Part shown: positions 7,616-16,831 of the stretch, piece after piece
How positions within the stretch are numbered: the first letter of the stretch is position 1
How the letters are laid out: the number at the start of each line of letters is the position of its first letter
Assembly: GCF_030062155.1 (NCBI RefSeq)
Contig: NZ_CP118267.1
Coordinates: forward strand, 570,149-634,148
Length of the DNA: 64,000 bases
Origin: Pantoea sp. Lij88
GTDB lineage: Bacteria; Pseudomonadota; Gammaproteobacteria; Enterobacterales; Enterobacteriaceae
Reading direction: 5' to 3'
Notes under the pieces: model-generated
Told to the model about the DNA's origin: nothing
The model's database searches: none
What the model saw: the letters and a program-made list of their open reading frames with translations, nothing else
Program-made: the position numbers and the translations under genes

Positions 7616-10600
7616 TTACGTATTATCTTCCACGATCACCGCCACGCGTTGCCCTGCACGGACTGCGCTGCCGGGCTGTACGCTGACCTGCTGAATAATG
7701 CCGTCGCACGGGGCCAGAAGCGGAATCTCCATCTTCATCGACTCCAGCACCACCAGGATATCCCCTTCCCGCACCCGGCTGCCCGCCGTCGCCTGCACCT
7801 GCCATAAATTACCGGAAACCGGGCTTTCAACCCCCTGCTCGCCCGGCTGCAGCGGGGTGTCGCCGCCTTCTTCCGCCACATTTTCCTGACTGTCGAAATG
7901 GGCCTGACCGCTGGCTATCCAGCGGTCACGTTCTGCATTGAACGCGGTTTGCTGATGATCGCGAAACTCGCCGATACTCTCCGCTTCACGGATGAGGAAG
8001 TCCTGATACTCCGCCAGCCGCAGCGTGCTGTGTTCAATGCGCAGCGGATAGCGACCGAGGGGAAAATCGCGGCGAATCTGTAACAGTTCTTCCGCAGAAA
8101 CCGGATAAAAACGGATTTGATCGAAAAAGCGCAGCAGCCAGGGTTTACCGCCAAAATCGGCCACTTCGCGATATCGGTTCCACATCTGCAGCGTGCGACC
8201 CACAAACTGATAGCCGCCAGGTCCCTCCATGCCATAAACACACAGGTAAGCGCCGCCGATACCCACCGAGTTTTCCGCCGTCCAGGTTCGGGCCGGGTTA
8301 TATTTCGTCGTCACCAGCCGATGGCGGGGATCCAGTGGCGTAGCGACGGGTGCGCCGAGATAGACATCGCCCAGCCCCATCACCAGATAGCTGGCCTCAA
8401 ACACGGTGTTCCAGACGGCCTGCTCATCCGGCAGATCGTTTATCCGGCGGATGAATTCAAGGTTGCTCGGGCACCAGGGCGCGTCCGGGCGCACCGTGGT
8501 CATATATTTTTCGATAGCTTTCTGACAGGCCGGATCGTCCCAGGAGAGCGGCAGATGCACCACGCGGGTGGGCACCTGCAGATCATCACGCGTACAGACC
8601 GTCTCCCACTCACCGCGCACCCATGCCAGCAGCACGTCGAGCGTCACGGTTTCCGGCTGGAAATGGATTTGCAGCGAGCGGATCCCTGGCGTGATATCAA
8701 TGATGCCGTTGCGGGATTGCGCTTCCAGCGCCTGCATTAACGCGTGAATGCGAAAACGCAGCACCAGATCCAGTTCCGGCTCGCCTGCCTCCAGCAACAG
8801 ATGCGTATCGCCAGAGAGACGCGCGACCAGACGTTTATCCGCTTCGCCGCAGGTCATCACAATCGGCGACGTCAGCGTCGCAGGCTGCCAATGTGTCTGC
8901 TGTGGCTGGAGCGTGGTCAGCTCGGTGCGTCGATCCTCAGCCAGTCGCCGGGCCGTCGGAATATCCACCGCCACAAACTGCACTTTGTCACCGGCTTTGA
9001 GCTGGCCGAGTTGCCAGAGATCGGCCTCGATGACCGTCACAGGGCAGACGAACCCGCCAAGACTCGGGCCATCCGGGCCCAGGATCACCGGCATATCACC
9101 GGTGAAATCGACCGCGCCGATGGCATAAGGGTTGTCATGAATATTCGAGGGGTGCAGCCCCGCTTCGCCGCCGCTGTCGCGGGTCCAGATCGGTTTAGGC
9201 CCAATCAGACGCACGCCGGTGCGGCTGGAGTTAAAGTGCACTTCCCATTCTGTGGCAAAGAACGTCGCAATATAGTCCGGCGCAAAGAACTCCGGCGCAC
9301 CGTGGGGACCATAAATCACGCGCAGCGTGCGGATTGTGGCAAGGTCTGTGCGCAATGCGGCGGGCAGTTGTGTTCCGGTTGCGCTCGCGGCGTGTGGAGC
9401 GAGATGCAGCACATCACCGCTGCGCAGCGCGCGGCCGGCGTGTCCGCCAAACTGACCGAGGGTGAAGGTACTTTTACTGCCTAAATAGTCCGGCACCTGG
9501 AAGCCGCCACTCAGGCAGAGATAGCTCCTGACGCCCGCGCCTTTCATCGCGCCCAGCTTCAGTGTTGCGCCCGCCGGGATGGTAAACACGGCGTCCATCG
9601 CCTGTTCAGCGCCATCCAGCGTGACACTGAGCGGCGCGCCACAGATCACGGCCTGAATCTCACTGTTAAATTTTAGAGTGGGACCGTTCAGGGTGATTTC
9701 CAGCGCGGCGTCACCCTCTGCATTGCCCAGCAGACGGTTGCCGAGACGCAGGGCGCGATCATCCATCGGCCCCGACGGTGGCACACCGACCGCCCAGTAT
9801 CCCAGACGTCCGGGGTAGTCCTGAACGCTGGTCTGGGTTCCGGCATTGATCACCTCTACGGTGGCCGCCTGATAGACGAGCTGCTCCAGGCAGCGGGTCC
9901 AGGGTTCGCCAGTGGTAAAGGGGGTAAAGGCTAAGATCTGCAACAGATAGAGGCGGTTGGTTTCAACGCCATACAGACGGGTTTCCGCCAGCGCCTGTGC
10001 CAGGCTGGCGATGGCTTCATCACGAGTGGGACTGAAGACAATCGCTTTTGCCAGCATCGGGTCGAAGAATGGCGGGACTTCACACCCCGCCTCCACCCAG
10101 CGGTCAATGCGCAGGGTTTTACCGTCGGCCGCCGGGAAATGAACCTCGGTCAGCAGTCCAGGCGAAGGCTGGAACTGACGACCCGGATCTTCCGCGTAGA
10201 TGCGCGCCTGAACGGCATGACCCTGCGGCTTCAGCGTGGCGGCTAACGTGGTGAGCGCAGGGAGATCGCCTGCTGCCAGCGCGATCATCCACTGCACCAG
10301 ATCCACGCCCCAGACCTGCTCCGTCACGCCATGTTCAACCTGCAGGCGGGTATTCACTTCGAGGAAATAGAACTGCTGCGCCGCGCTGTCATAAACAAAC
10401 TCTACCGTTCCGGCGCTGCGATAGCTCACCGCTTTCCCCAGAGCGATAGCCGCCGAGCAGAGGGCGTCGGCCATGCCTGCAGGCAGATTCGGCGCAGGCG
10501 TCTCTTCGATCACTTTCTGATTACGTCGCTGAATCGAGCAGTCGCGGACGCCCAGCGCGATGACCTCTCCCTTCCCGTCACCAAAAATCTGCACTTCAAG

Positions 10601-11221
10601 ATGACGGGCGCGTTCGATATATTTTTCGAGAAACACCCCAGCGTCGCTGAAGTTGTTCTGGCCCAGGCGCTGCACGGTTTCAAACGCGTCTGACAGCTCC
10701 TGCGCGTCACGACAGACGCGCATACCGATGCCGCCGCCGCCCGCCGTGCTTTTGAGCATCACCGGATAGCCAACGCTTTCTGCGGCGCGGCAGGCTTCGC
10801 TGGCATCCGCCAGCAGCTCACTGCCCTCCAGCAACGGCACCCCTTCGGCTTTCGCCAGCGCGCGGGCCGTGTGTTTCAGGCCAAAGGTCCGTAACTGCTG
10901 GGGTGTGGGTCCGACAAAAACCAGACCGGCAGCCTCGCACGCCTCAGCAAAGGCCGCGTTTTCCGAAAGAAAGCCGTAACCGGGATGGATCGCTTTCGCT
11001 CCGCTCTGCTGCGCGGCGGCGATGATTTTTTCGGTCACCAGATAGGTCTGGGCGGCCGGACCCTCACCCAGGCTCAGCGCAACATCCGCCTCACGGATAT
11101 GTAAACTGCTCAGGTCGGCTTCTGAATAAACGGCGACGCCTTTCACCTGCATGGCACGCAGCGTACGCAGGATGCGACAGGCGATCGCGCCGCGATTGGC
11201 AATCAGTAAGGTATCAAACAT
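7616..11221 (-). CDS. guanidine (urea-type) carboxylase, biotin-dependent
   Basis: A 1201-residue enzyme with the full urea-carboxylase architecture. A biotin carboxylase half (residues 1 to about 450) carries the ATP-grasp glycine loop STAGGGGIGMR, EVNTRLQVEHGVTEQ and related motifs. A KipA/KipI-type carboxyltransferase region follows (about 460-1050, with GTQTSVQDYPGRLGYW). The C-terminal biotinyl domain has biotin Lys in LESMKMEIP. It uses ATP and bicarbonate to carboxylate a urea-like nitrogen compound. The guanidine-I riboswitch before this operon, and the two DUF1989 genes upstream, point to guanidine as substrate, giving carboxyguanidine. Urea as a side substrate remains possible. It is the last gene of the operon, and no allophanate hydrolase follows. 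A 109-bp GC-rich spacer precedes it. Confidence 0.9.
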   Translation of the reverse strand: MFDTLLIANRGAIACRILRTLRAMQVKGVAVYSEADLSSLHIREADVALSLGEGPAAQTYLVTEKIIAAAQQSGAKAIHPGYGFLSENAAFAEACEAAGLVFVGPTPQQLRTFGLKHTARALAKAEGVPLLEGSELLADASEACRAAESVGYPVMLKSTAGGGGIGMRVCRDAQELSDAFETVQRLGQNNFSDAGVFLEKYIERARHLEVQIFGDGKGEVIALGVRDCSIQRRNQKVIEETPAPNLPAGMADALCSAAIALGKAVSYRSAGTVEFVYDSAAQQFYFLEVNTRLQVEHGVTEQVWGVDLVQWMIALAAGDLPALTTLAATLKPQGHAVQARIYAEDPGRQFQPSPGLLTEVHFPAADGKTLRIDRWVEAGCEVPPFFDPMLAKAIVFSPTRDEAIASLAQALAETRLYGVETNRLYLLQILAFTPFTTGEPWTRCLEQLVYQAATVEVINAGTQTSVQDYPGRLGYWAVGVPPSGPMDDRALRLGNRLLGNAEGDAALEITLNGPTLKFNSEIQAVICGAPLSVTLDGAEQAMDAVFTIPAGATLKLGAMKGAGVRSYLCLSGGFQVPDYLGSKSTFTLGQFGGHAGRALRSGDVLHLAPHAASATGTQLPAALRTDLATIRTLRVIYGPHGAPEFFAPDYIATFFATEWEVHFNSSRTGVRLIGPKPIWTRDSGGEAGLHPSNIHDNPYAIGAVDFTGDMPVILGPDGPSLGGFVCPVTVIEADLWQLGQLKAGDKVQFVAVDIPTARRLAEDRRTELTTLQPQQTHWQPATLTSPIVMTCGEADKRLVARLSGDTHLLLEAGEPELDLVLRFRIHALMQALEAQSRNGIIDITPGIRSLQIHFQPETVTLDVLLAWVRGEWETVCTRDDLQVPTRVVHLPLSWDDPACQKAIEKYMTTVRPDAPWCPSNLEFIRRINDLPDEQAVWNTVFEASYLVMGLGDVYLGAPVATPLDPRHRLVTTKYNPARTWTAENSVGIGGAYLCVYGMEGPGGYQFVGRTLQMWNRYREVADFGGKPWLLRFFDQIRFYPVSAEELLQIRRDFPLGRYPLRIEHSTLRLAEYQDFLIREAESIGEFRDHQQTAFNAERDRWIASGQAHFDSQENVAEEGGDTPLQPGEQGVESPVSGNLWQVQATAGSRVREGDILVVLESMKMEIPLLAPCDGIIQQVSVQPGSAVRAGQRVAVIVEDNT

Positions 11222-11330
11222 AAGCGAACTCTCAGGGATGCGGGCCGTCCCGCAAAATTCGATAGTCCCTGGGGCCGTCCCCGGGGCTGACCGGCACTAA
11301 AAGGTGGCCGGTGAGGTTAAGCGGGCTGGC

Positions 11331-11966
11331 TCAGTTCCACACCAGCACTTCGGCGGGCGTCGGGTTCCAGCCGTTGCAGGGATTATTCAGCTGCGGACAG
11401 TTGGAGATCAGCACCATCACGTTACAAGCCGCCACCAGCTCAACGTATTTGCCGGGCGCAGACAACCCGTCTTCAAAGGTCAGGCCGCCTTCCGGGGTAA
11501 CCGGAACGTTCATGAAAAAGTTGATGTTGGCGCCGATATCGCGCTTATGCAGTCGGCCATCGTGCAGGCAGGCGCAGAGAAAGTTATCCCGGCAGCTGTG
11601 CATGTAGCGCTTATCGTGGGCATAGCGCACGGTGTTGCTCTCCTGCGAGCAGGCACCGCCCAGCGTATCGTGGCGGCCGCAGGTATCGGCGACGATCGTC
11701 AGCAGCGGATGACCGAGATTCGAATAGAGCACGCTGCCGGTGGTCAGATAGACGTTGCCCTGACGACGCAGCGTGCGCTGGGGATCGTAGCGTTCGCGCG
11801 GGTTATCAGTATTGTAAAACAGGGTATCAATCGCCTGATTGCCTTCGAGGTCAAGCAGGCGCAGCGTTTGCCCTTTTTTGACTTCGAACAGCCAGGGCTC
11901 GCCTGCCGGGATCACGTGGCGATAGACAGCATCTTCAGGACGACGATCAGAGTGGATAAGGGTCAT
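11331..11966 (-). CDS. DUF1989 protein, UAAP2 type (carboxyguanidine deiminase subunit)
   Basis: A 211-residue DUF1989 protein, known in annotation as urea amidolyase-associated protein 2. It starts at an ATG after GGAGGCTACG; a longer upstream frame lacks a ribosome site. Visible family motifs include [26 protein letters not shown] and INFFMNVPV, with His/Cys residues likely to bind a metal. Work on guanidine use identified such pairs as carboxyguanidine deiminase (CgdA/CgdB), which turns carboxyguanidine into allophanate and ammonium. It lies 10 bp downstream of its paralogue and before the carboxylase, which supports a heteromeric enzyme. I did not assign which of the two is A and which is B. 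Confidence 0.88.
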   Translation of the reverse strand: MTLIHSDRRPEDAVYRHVIPAGEPWLFEVKKGQTLRLLDLEGNQAIDTLFYNTDNPRERYDPQRTLRRQGNVYLTTGSVLYSNLGHPLLTIVADTCGRHDTLGGACSQESNTVRYAHDKRYMHSCRDNFLCACLHDGRLHKRDIGANINFFMNVPVTPEGGLTFEDGLSAPGKYVELVAACNVMVLISNCPQLNNPCNGWNPTPAEVLVWN

Positions 11967-11976
11967 CGTAGCCTCC

Positions 11977-12705
11977 TTACAGGGCAAAAAGTTGAGTGTT
12001 ATGCAATGCGCGCTCGTTTTCACCGCGAGTCACCATCGCTTCACTGACGGCCTGCATATCGTCGGCCTGATACCAGCTCAGCTGAACCGGACGCGGGAGA
12101 TAATCCGTGGCGGGATCCTGCGGATGTGGCAGCGCGGTCAGCACCATCAGCACGTCCATGGGCGCATAAAGCTCAACGAAATCCCCCGCACGGCTGTTGC
12201 CGGTGCTGAAGGCGAAGCGGCCCTGCTCATCCACCGTGACCTTGCTGAAGAAGTTGACGACCATCAGCAGATCTTCCAGGCCCAGATCCCATTTGCCCAT
12301 CTCCACCAGCAGGTTATCCACGCCGTTGCGGTAGAAGCCGTTGCGCAGCTCCTGATAGCGCCCGGCACCGTATTTTTCCTGTGTTTCCGACGCATTGAGT
12401 ACGCCACCAAATGGATCATGCCAGCCGCAGCTATCCACTACGATCGCGGCCATCACGCGTCCCATGTCGGAGTAGAAACAGTGACCGGTGGTCAGGCGGG
12501 CCGTGTGCTGGCCTTTCAGGGTGTCCGGCAGATTCAGCCGTTCACTTTTCTCGTGTGGATTGAGCATCATCATGCTGACGTTCGCGCCGCCGTCGATATC
12601 GGTCAGGCGCAGAATCTGCCCTTTGCGCAGAATCAGCGAGGTATGCGCTCCGCCTGGCAGCGGCTCTTCGCGCAGGCTGGGGGCTGAATGAAAAAGTTCT
12701 GTCAT
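11977..12705 (-). CDS. DUF1989 protein, UAAP1 type (carboxyguanidine deiminase subunit)
   Basis: A 242-residue DUF1989 protein, the usual partner of the following gene (urea amidolyase-associated protein 1). It shares the core with its neighbour: [27 protein letters not shown] and [14 protein letters not shown], so the two genes probably arose by duplication. The Cys and His residues in SCGWHD mirror TCGRHD of the partner. Predicted role is one half of the carboxyguanidine deiminase. Its ATG overlaps the stop of the ABC ATPase gene (ATGA), so translation is coupled with the transporter genes. Cytoplasmic, no signal peptide. Confidence 0.88.
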   Translation of the reverse strand: MTELFHSAPSLREEPLPGGAHTSLILRKGQILRLTDIDGGANVSMMMLNPHEKSERLNLPDTLKGQHTARLTTGHCFYSDMGRVMAAIVVDSCGWHDPFGGVLNASETQEKYGAGRYQELRNGFYRNGVDNLLVEMGKWDLGLEDLLMVVNFFSKVTVDEQGRFAFSTGNSRAGDFVELYAPMDVLMVLTALPHPQDPATDYLPRPVQLSWYQADDMQAVSEAMVTRGENERALHNTQLFAL

Positions 12706-13487
12706 TGAGCGGTCTCCTTAAAGGGATAAATGTTGTTTTTGCTGCCGGTCGTCAGCTGAGACAGCCGCGTTTCATTAAGCGGAATGTCGTAAGTGATGCG
12801 CGCGCCCCAGGCATTGGGGGCCTGTGGGTCGATGCGCACTTTGTCGAACACCAGCAGCCGGGTGCCCAGATTGAAGCCTTCGGCAAGATCGTGCGTGACC
12901 ATAAACACCGTCATCCGGGTTTCGCTCCACAGCTGGAGCAGCAGCGCATGCATATCTTTGCGGATGCCGGGGTCCAGCGCGCCAAACGGCTCATCCAGCA
13001 GCAACACGCGCGGCTGCATCACAAACGCCTGAGCAATCGCCAGCCGCTGCTGCATCCCGCCGGAAAGCTGCGCCGGATATTTATCCAGCGAATGACCCAG
13101 CCCGACTTTCTCCAGCATCTGTTTTGCCTGCTCACGGGCCTGGCGTTTCCGGGCGCCAAACAGCCGCCCGGTAAAGGGTGACGCCGGAAGTTCGAGGCCA
13201 ATGGCGACGTTATCCAGCACGTTAAGATGGGGGAAAACGGAGTAGCGCTGAAACACCACGCCACGGCTGCGATCCGGCTCGCCGGGCAGCTGCTTACCAT
13301 CCAGGGTGATTGATCCTCGCGTCGGCTTTTCCTGACCGAGCAGCAGGCGTAAAAACGTCGATTTACCGCAGCCCGACGCCCCTACCAGCGAGCAGAACTC
13401 GCCCTCTTTCACCTGCAGATTGATGCGTTCCAGCACCACGTGGTCGCCATACTCCTGCCAGATATTGTTGATTTCGATAAAACTCAT
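12702..13487 (-). CDS. ABC transporter ATP-binding protein (guanidine operon)
   Basis: The true start is the ATG at 13487, which overlaps the permease stop codon (ATGA) and follows GGAGGCCGGGA; a longer upstream frame runs through the permease gene. The 261-residue protein has all ABC ATPase motifs: Walker A GASGCGKST, Q-loop VVFQRYSVFPH, signature LSGGMQQRLA, Walker B VLLLDEPFGALD and switch His in MVTHDLAEG. It belongs to the nitrate/sulfonate/taurine (SsuB/TauB) group. It powers import through the neighbouring permease, probably of guanidine or a guanidino compound. Confidence 0.9.
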   Translation of the reverse strand: MSFIEINNIWQEYGDHVVLERINLQVKEGEFCSLVGASGCGKSTFLRLLLGQEKPTRGSITLDGKQLPGEPDRSRGVVFQRYSVFPHLNVLDNVAIGLELPASPFTGRLFGARKRQAREQAKQMLEKVGLGHSLDKYPAQLSGGMQQRLAIAQAFVMQPRVLLLDEPFGALDPGIRKDMHALLLQLWSETRMTVFMVTHDLAEGFNLGTRLLVFDKVRIDPQAPNAWGARITYDIPLNETRLSQLTTGSKNNIYPFKETAQ

Positions 13488-14299
13488 TCCCGGCCTCCTT
13501 CCGCCCAGGGGAAACAGGCTTTGTGCAGCTGACGCAGCGCGAGATCCATCAGCCACGCCAGCAGCGTGATCCAGATGACATAAGGAATGATCACATCCAT
13601 CGCCATATAGCGGCGTACCAGGAAGATGCGGTAACCTAGTCCGGCGGTTGCGGAAATGGCTTCGGCGGAGATCAGAAACAGCCATGCGGAACCCAGCAGC
13701 AGACGCAGTGAGGTGATCAGCCGCGATAAGAGCTGCGGCACCACCACCCGCAGCACCACCGTCCAGCTGTTCGCCCCCAGAGTCTGCGCTTTGATAAACA
13801 GCTCTGCGGGGATCTCCCGCGCCCGATGTTCCAGATCGCGCGCCAGCATCGGCGTAATGCCGATGACAATCAGCATCACTTTTGACAGCTCATCCAGCCC
13901 GAAGACGATAAACAGCATCGGCAGCAGCGCCAGCGGCGGGATCATCGATATCACGGTCATGAACGGTGACAGCGCGGCGCGGGTCATCGGGAAGACGCCC
14001 GCAGCCACACCGATGCAAAGGCCAATCAGCGACGAGATCACGAGGCCGGTCAGCAGACGACTTAAGCTAATCCACGTATCCGCCCACAGCAGATATTCCC
14101 CGCTGCGCTTGTCCGGGGTAAACGCCATCCGGTCGATGGCCGCGATCATCTGCGACAGACCGGGTAGCAGTTTGTCCTGGGGATTAGCCTCCAGACGCAC
14201 CGCCGAACTGATAAACCAGACGGCAATCAGCAACACAAACGGTAACAGCATTAGCGTCAGGCGCATTCCCTGCCGGGGGTAGCGGTTGATGTGGCGCAT
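13484..14299 (-). CDS. ABC transporter permease, SsuC/TauC type (guanidine operon)
   Basis: A 271-residue inner-membrane protein with about six predicted membrane segments. The first is MRLTLMLLPFVLLIAVWFI near the N-terminus. The EAA loop that contacts the ATPase is seen around AREIPAELFIKAQTLGANSW. It is of the nitrate/sulfonate/bicarbonate permease family. It overlaps the ATPase gene by four bases downstream and follows the binding-protein gene by 22 bp, so all belong to one transcript. Substrate assignment to guanidine comes only from the riboswitch and operon context. Confidence 0.88.
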   Translation of the reverse strand: MRHINRYPRQGMRLTLMLLPFVLLIAVWFISSAVRLEANPQDKLLPGLSQMIAAIDRMAFTPDKRSGEYLLWADTWISLSRLLTGLVISSLIGLCIGVAAGVFPMTRAALSPFMTVISMIPPLALLPMLFIVFGLDELSKVMLIVIGITPMLARDLEHRAREIPAELFIKAQTLGANSWTVVLRVVVPQLLSRLITSLRLLLGSAWLFLISAEAISATAGLGYRIFLVRRYMAMDVIIPYVIWITLLAWLMDLALRQLHKACFPWAEGGRE

Positions 14300-14321
14300 G
14301 AAAAACTCCTGAGATCGGTGA

Positions 14322-15377
14322 TTACAGCTTGCCCGCCGCGGCCATCTTCAGATAGCTGTCGTCAAAGCGCAGTTTGATGTTGGCTTTGTCGCCAAGGGTG
14401 ACGTTGCCAGGGAAGCTCATGCCGATGAAGTCCGCGCTTTGCGCACCCTCGCCCAGCAATCCTTTATCAAAGGAGAACGCGGCGACGCGCTGCATGGTTT
14501 TCGCCAGATCGGGGGAAGAGACAAAGGTCTGGGTTTCGGCGGGCGTCCAGAACAGGTGAGTGGTTTTCAGCTGCGCCTTGTAACCGGCGAGATCGGTACC
14601 GGAATCGGCCGCCATTGCGCTCAGCGCCTGCGTGTCTCCTGCCTGCATTTTCGCCATCATCTCAAACCAGGCGCCGGTCAGCGCTTTACCGAGTGCGGGA
14701 TTGTCTTTCAGGGTGTCGGTGTTCACCACCATCATGTCAATCAACTCGCCCGGTACGGCCGTTGAGCTGAATACTTCGGTCGTTTGTGGCGTCTTTTTGA
14801 TGACCGAAAGCTGCGGGTTCCAGGCGACGGCCGCTTTGACGTTGCTGGTGCCGAAGGCGGAAACGATATCGGCATCGGAGGTGTTCACGACTTTAACGTC
14901 TTTTTCCTGCAGTCCGGCCTTCTCCAGACCCCGCACCAGCAGGTAGTGAGAAACCGACAGCGCAGGCAGATAGACCGACATCCCTTTCAGATCGCTGAGT
15001 TTCTTATTTTCCCCTTTCAGCACCACGCCGTCGTTACCATCGGAGTAGCTGCCGGTGATCAGCGCGGTGCTATCAATGCCACCCGCCGCAGGAATGGTCA
15101 GCGCGTCCATATTGGTCATGGTGCAGCCGTCGAACTGCCCGGCGGTGTACTGGTTGATCGACTCGATGTAGTCATTGAGCTGGGTGATATGAATTTTGAT
15201 GCCATATTTGCTGGCCCATTTATCAATGATCTTCTCATTGCTGATGGTGCCCCACGGCATCCAGCCCGCGTAGATGGTCCAGCAGATATTGAACTCTTTT
15301 TTGACTGCGGCGGAAGACGGCGCGCTGACCAGCAGCGCCAGAGACATAACAAGCGTCAGGAGTGGTGATTTCTTCAT
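14322..15377 (-). CDS. ABC transporter substrate-binding protein (guanidine operon)
   Basis: The start is placed at the ATG at 15377 after AGAGGTCAACC, which exposes a signal peptide (MKKSPLLTLVMSLALLVSAPSSAA). The longer frame upstream reads through the riboswitch and is an artefact. The 351-residue protein belongs to the nitrate/taurine (NMT1/SsuA-like) binding family: FNICWTIYAGWMPWG near the mature N-terminus, a GQFDGCTMTNMDALTI core and VVNTSDADIVSAFGTSNVKAAVAWNPQ, quoted in parts. It is the first gene of the operon and should be directly induced when the leader terminator is read through. Binding of guanidine itself is inferred. Confidence 0.88.
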   Translation of the reverse strand: MKKSPLLTLVMSLALLVSAPSSAAVKKEFNICWTIYAGWMPWGTISNEKIIDKWASKYGIKIHITQLNDYIESINQYTAGQFDGCTMTNMDALTIPAAGGIDSTALITGSYSDGNDGVVLKGENKKLSDLKGMSVYLPALSVSHYLLVRGLEKAGLQEKDVKVVNTSDADIVSAFGTSNVKAAVAWNPQLSVIKKTPQTTEVFSSTAVPGELIDMMVVNTDTLKDNPALGKALTGAWFEMMAKMQAGDTQALSAMAADSGTDLAGYKAQLKTTHLFWTPAETQTFVSSPDLAKTMQRVAAFSFDKGLLGEGAQSADFIGMSFPGNVTLGDKANIKLRFDDSYLKMAAAGKL

Positions 15378-15397
15378 GGTTGACCTCTGGTTGGCAC

Positions 15398-15445
15398 AAA
15401 AAAACGGGAGCAGCGCAAGACACCAGATGGTGCCGCTGTCTCCCG
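15398..15445 (-). terminator. riboswitch-controlled terminator of guanidine operon
   Basis: On the minus strand, CGGGAGACAGCG pairs with CGCTGCTCCCG (one bulged base) and is followed by seven T. The 5' arm reuses the conserved last block of the aptamer. In the guanidine-bound state this arm is held in the aptamer and the terminator cannot form. The first gene starts 21 bases downstream of the T run. Confidence 0.85.
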
Positions 15446-15530
15446 GGCTTTTGTCCCGCCGTGTAACCTCGCAGAGGTCGCCAGCTCTCGGACCAGACAT
15501 TCACCTGCGTGAACCGGAACCCTAGCCAGC
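15437..15530 (-). promoter_or_regulatory. guanidine-I riboswitch (ykkC class)
   Basis: Read on the minus strand, the leader contains the three strongly conserved blocks of the guanidine-I aptamer in the right order: CTAGGGTTCCGG (15525-15514), GGTCCGAGAG (15494-15485) and ACACGGCGGGACAAAAG followed by CCCGGGAGA (15464-15439). The variable stems between them can form (GTTCACGCAGGTGAA and GACCTCTGCGAGGTT). The class binds free guanidinium and switches on export or degradation genes. Its 3' block CCCGGGAG is also the 5' arm of an intrinsic terminator, so ligand binding should allow read-through. Confidence 0.93.
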
Positions 15531-15747
15531 TATTTGCTATCAGTTGTGTCGAACGCTGCTTACTGTTTTGACTTCAGCAAATGGCGTGCCAGAAATTAAA
15601 TCTATTAATATCAGTTAAATAGTGGATTCGCATTTCATAAGGCACCGGGATGGTGAGCCAGCAACGGGCGTTGCACATAATCGGTGCCGTGACGCCGGTC
15701 ACCTATCGCTATATAATCCATTTCATAACGATTTTTGAGGATAGTTA

Positions 15748-16797
15748 ATGAAGCGCTTCTGGCAGGCATGCACACTCGGTTTACTGATACTCCTTCCGCT
15801 CACTTCCCAGGCATCGCGCCAGATTACCGATCAGATTGGCCGCCAGGTTGCGATTCCTGACCACGTTGACCGCATTGTCGTGCTTCAGCACCAGACGCTG
15901 AACCTGCTGGTGCAGATGAACGCCACCGATAAAATCGTGGGTGTGATGGCGAACTGGAAGCAGCAGCTCGGCGACGGCTATGCCCGACTCGCCCCTGAGC
16001 TGAACCATATGGCCACGCTGGGCGATCTGACGCATGTTGATCCGGAGAAACTGGTGGCACTGCATCCGCAGGTGGTGTTTGTCACCAATTATGCCCCGCA
16101 CGAGATGATCGACAGCATTACCGCGCTGGGGATTCCTGTGGTGGCTATCTCGCTGCGTCACGATCAGCCAGGTGAAAAGGCCAGAATGAATCCGACAATG
16201 GATGACGAGGAGATGGCTTACGACAAAGGGCTGCGTGAAGGGATTACGCTGATTGGCGAGATCGCCAATAAACCCGCAGAAGCGAAAGCGCTGATTGAGG
16301 CCACCGATCAGGGACGCAAAATGGTCAGCGACCGCCTGAAGGATATTCCGGCGGAGAAACGTATTCGTGCCTACATGGCGAACCCGGAGCTGACCACGTA
16401 TGGCTCAGGAAAATACACCGGCCTGATGATGCGGCATGCGGGCGCGGTCAACGTCGCCGCCGCGACTGTACAGGGCTTTAAAACGGTGTCGATGGAGCAG
16501 GTGATCGCCTGGGATCCGCAGGTGATTTTTGTGCAGAATCGTTACCCCTCTGTCGTCAATGAGATCAACAGCTCACCGCAATGGCAGGCGATTGACGCGG
16601 TCAAACATCATCGCGTCTTTCTGATGCCGGAGTACGCCAAAGCCTGGGGCTATCCGATGCCGGAAGCGATGGGGCTTGGCGAGCTGTGGATGGCGAAAAA
16701 ACTCTATCCGCAGAAGTTTCAGGATGTGGACATGAACAGGCTGGCTAACCGCTGGTATCAGCGTTTCTATCGCACTACTTATCAGGGGCCTGAATGA
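15748..16797 (+). CDS. periplasmic iron/cobalamin-type ABC binding protein (orphan)
   Basis: A 349-residue protein with an N-terminal signal peptide (about 22 residues, ending near SQAS) followed by RQITDQIGRQVAIP, the typical opening of class III (FepB/BtuF/FhuD) binding proteins. One long alpha helix should join two lobes; the region LREGITLIGEIANKPAEAKALIE fits it. The ligand could be a metal chelate or a metal such as iron or molybdate. No permease or ATPase is nearby. It begins 208 bp upstream-divergent from the guanidine riboswitch. It is followed at once by a very strong hairpin, so it is monocistronic. Confidence 0.82.
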   Translation: MKRFWQACTLGLLILLPLTSQASRQITDQIGRQVAIPDHVDRIVVLQHQTLNLLVQMNATDKIVGVMANWKQQLGDGYARLAPELNHMATLGDLTHVDPEKLVALHPQVVFVTNYAPHEMIDSITALGIPVVAISLRHDQPGEKARMNPTMDDEEMAYDKGLREGITLIGEIANKPAEAKALIEATDQGRKMVSDRLKDIPAEKRIRAYMANPELTTYGSGKYTGLMMRHAGAVNVAAATVQGFKTVSMEQVIAWDPQVIFVQNRYPSVVNEINSSPQWQAIDAVKHHRVFLMPEYAKAWGYPMPEAMGLGELWMAKKLYPQKFQDVDMNRLANRWYQRFYRTTYQGPE

Positions 16798-16824
16798 TGT
16801 GCGCCCCGCGACTCGGGGCGCACA
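16798..16824. terminator. bidirectional terminator
   Basis: A perfect 11-bp GC-rich stem (TGTGCGCCCCG / CGGGGCGCACA) with a five-base loop, between two convergent genes. It overlaps the end of the binding-protein gene by zero bases and is well placed to end both transcripts. Confidence 0.75.
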
Positions 16825-16831
16825 AAGCAGA

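Noticed and set aside
8744..9484. Long plus-strand frame (246 residues) opposite the carboxylase gene
   Set aside because: It is antisense to a well-supported 1201-residue enzyme and reflects its codon bias. The same holds for long frames at 8117-8740, 11304-12047 and 11992-12687.
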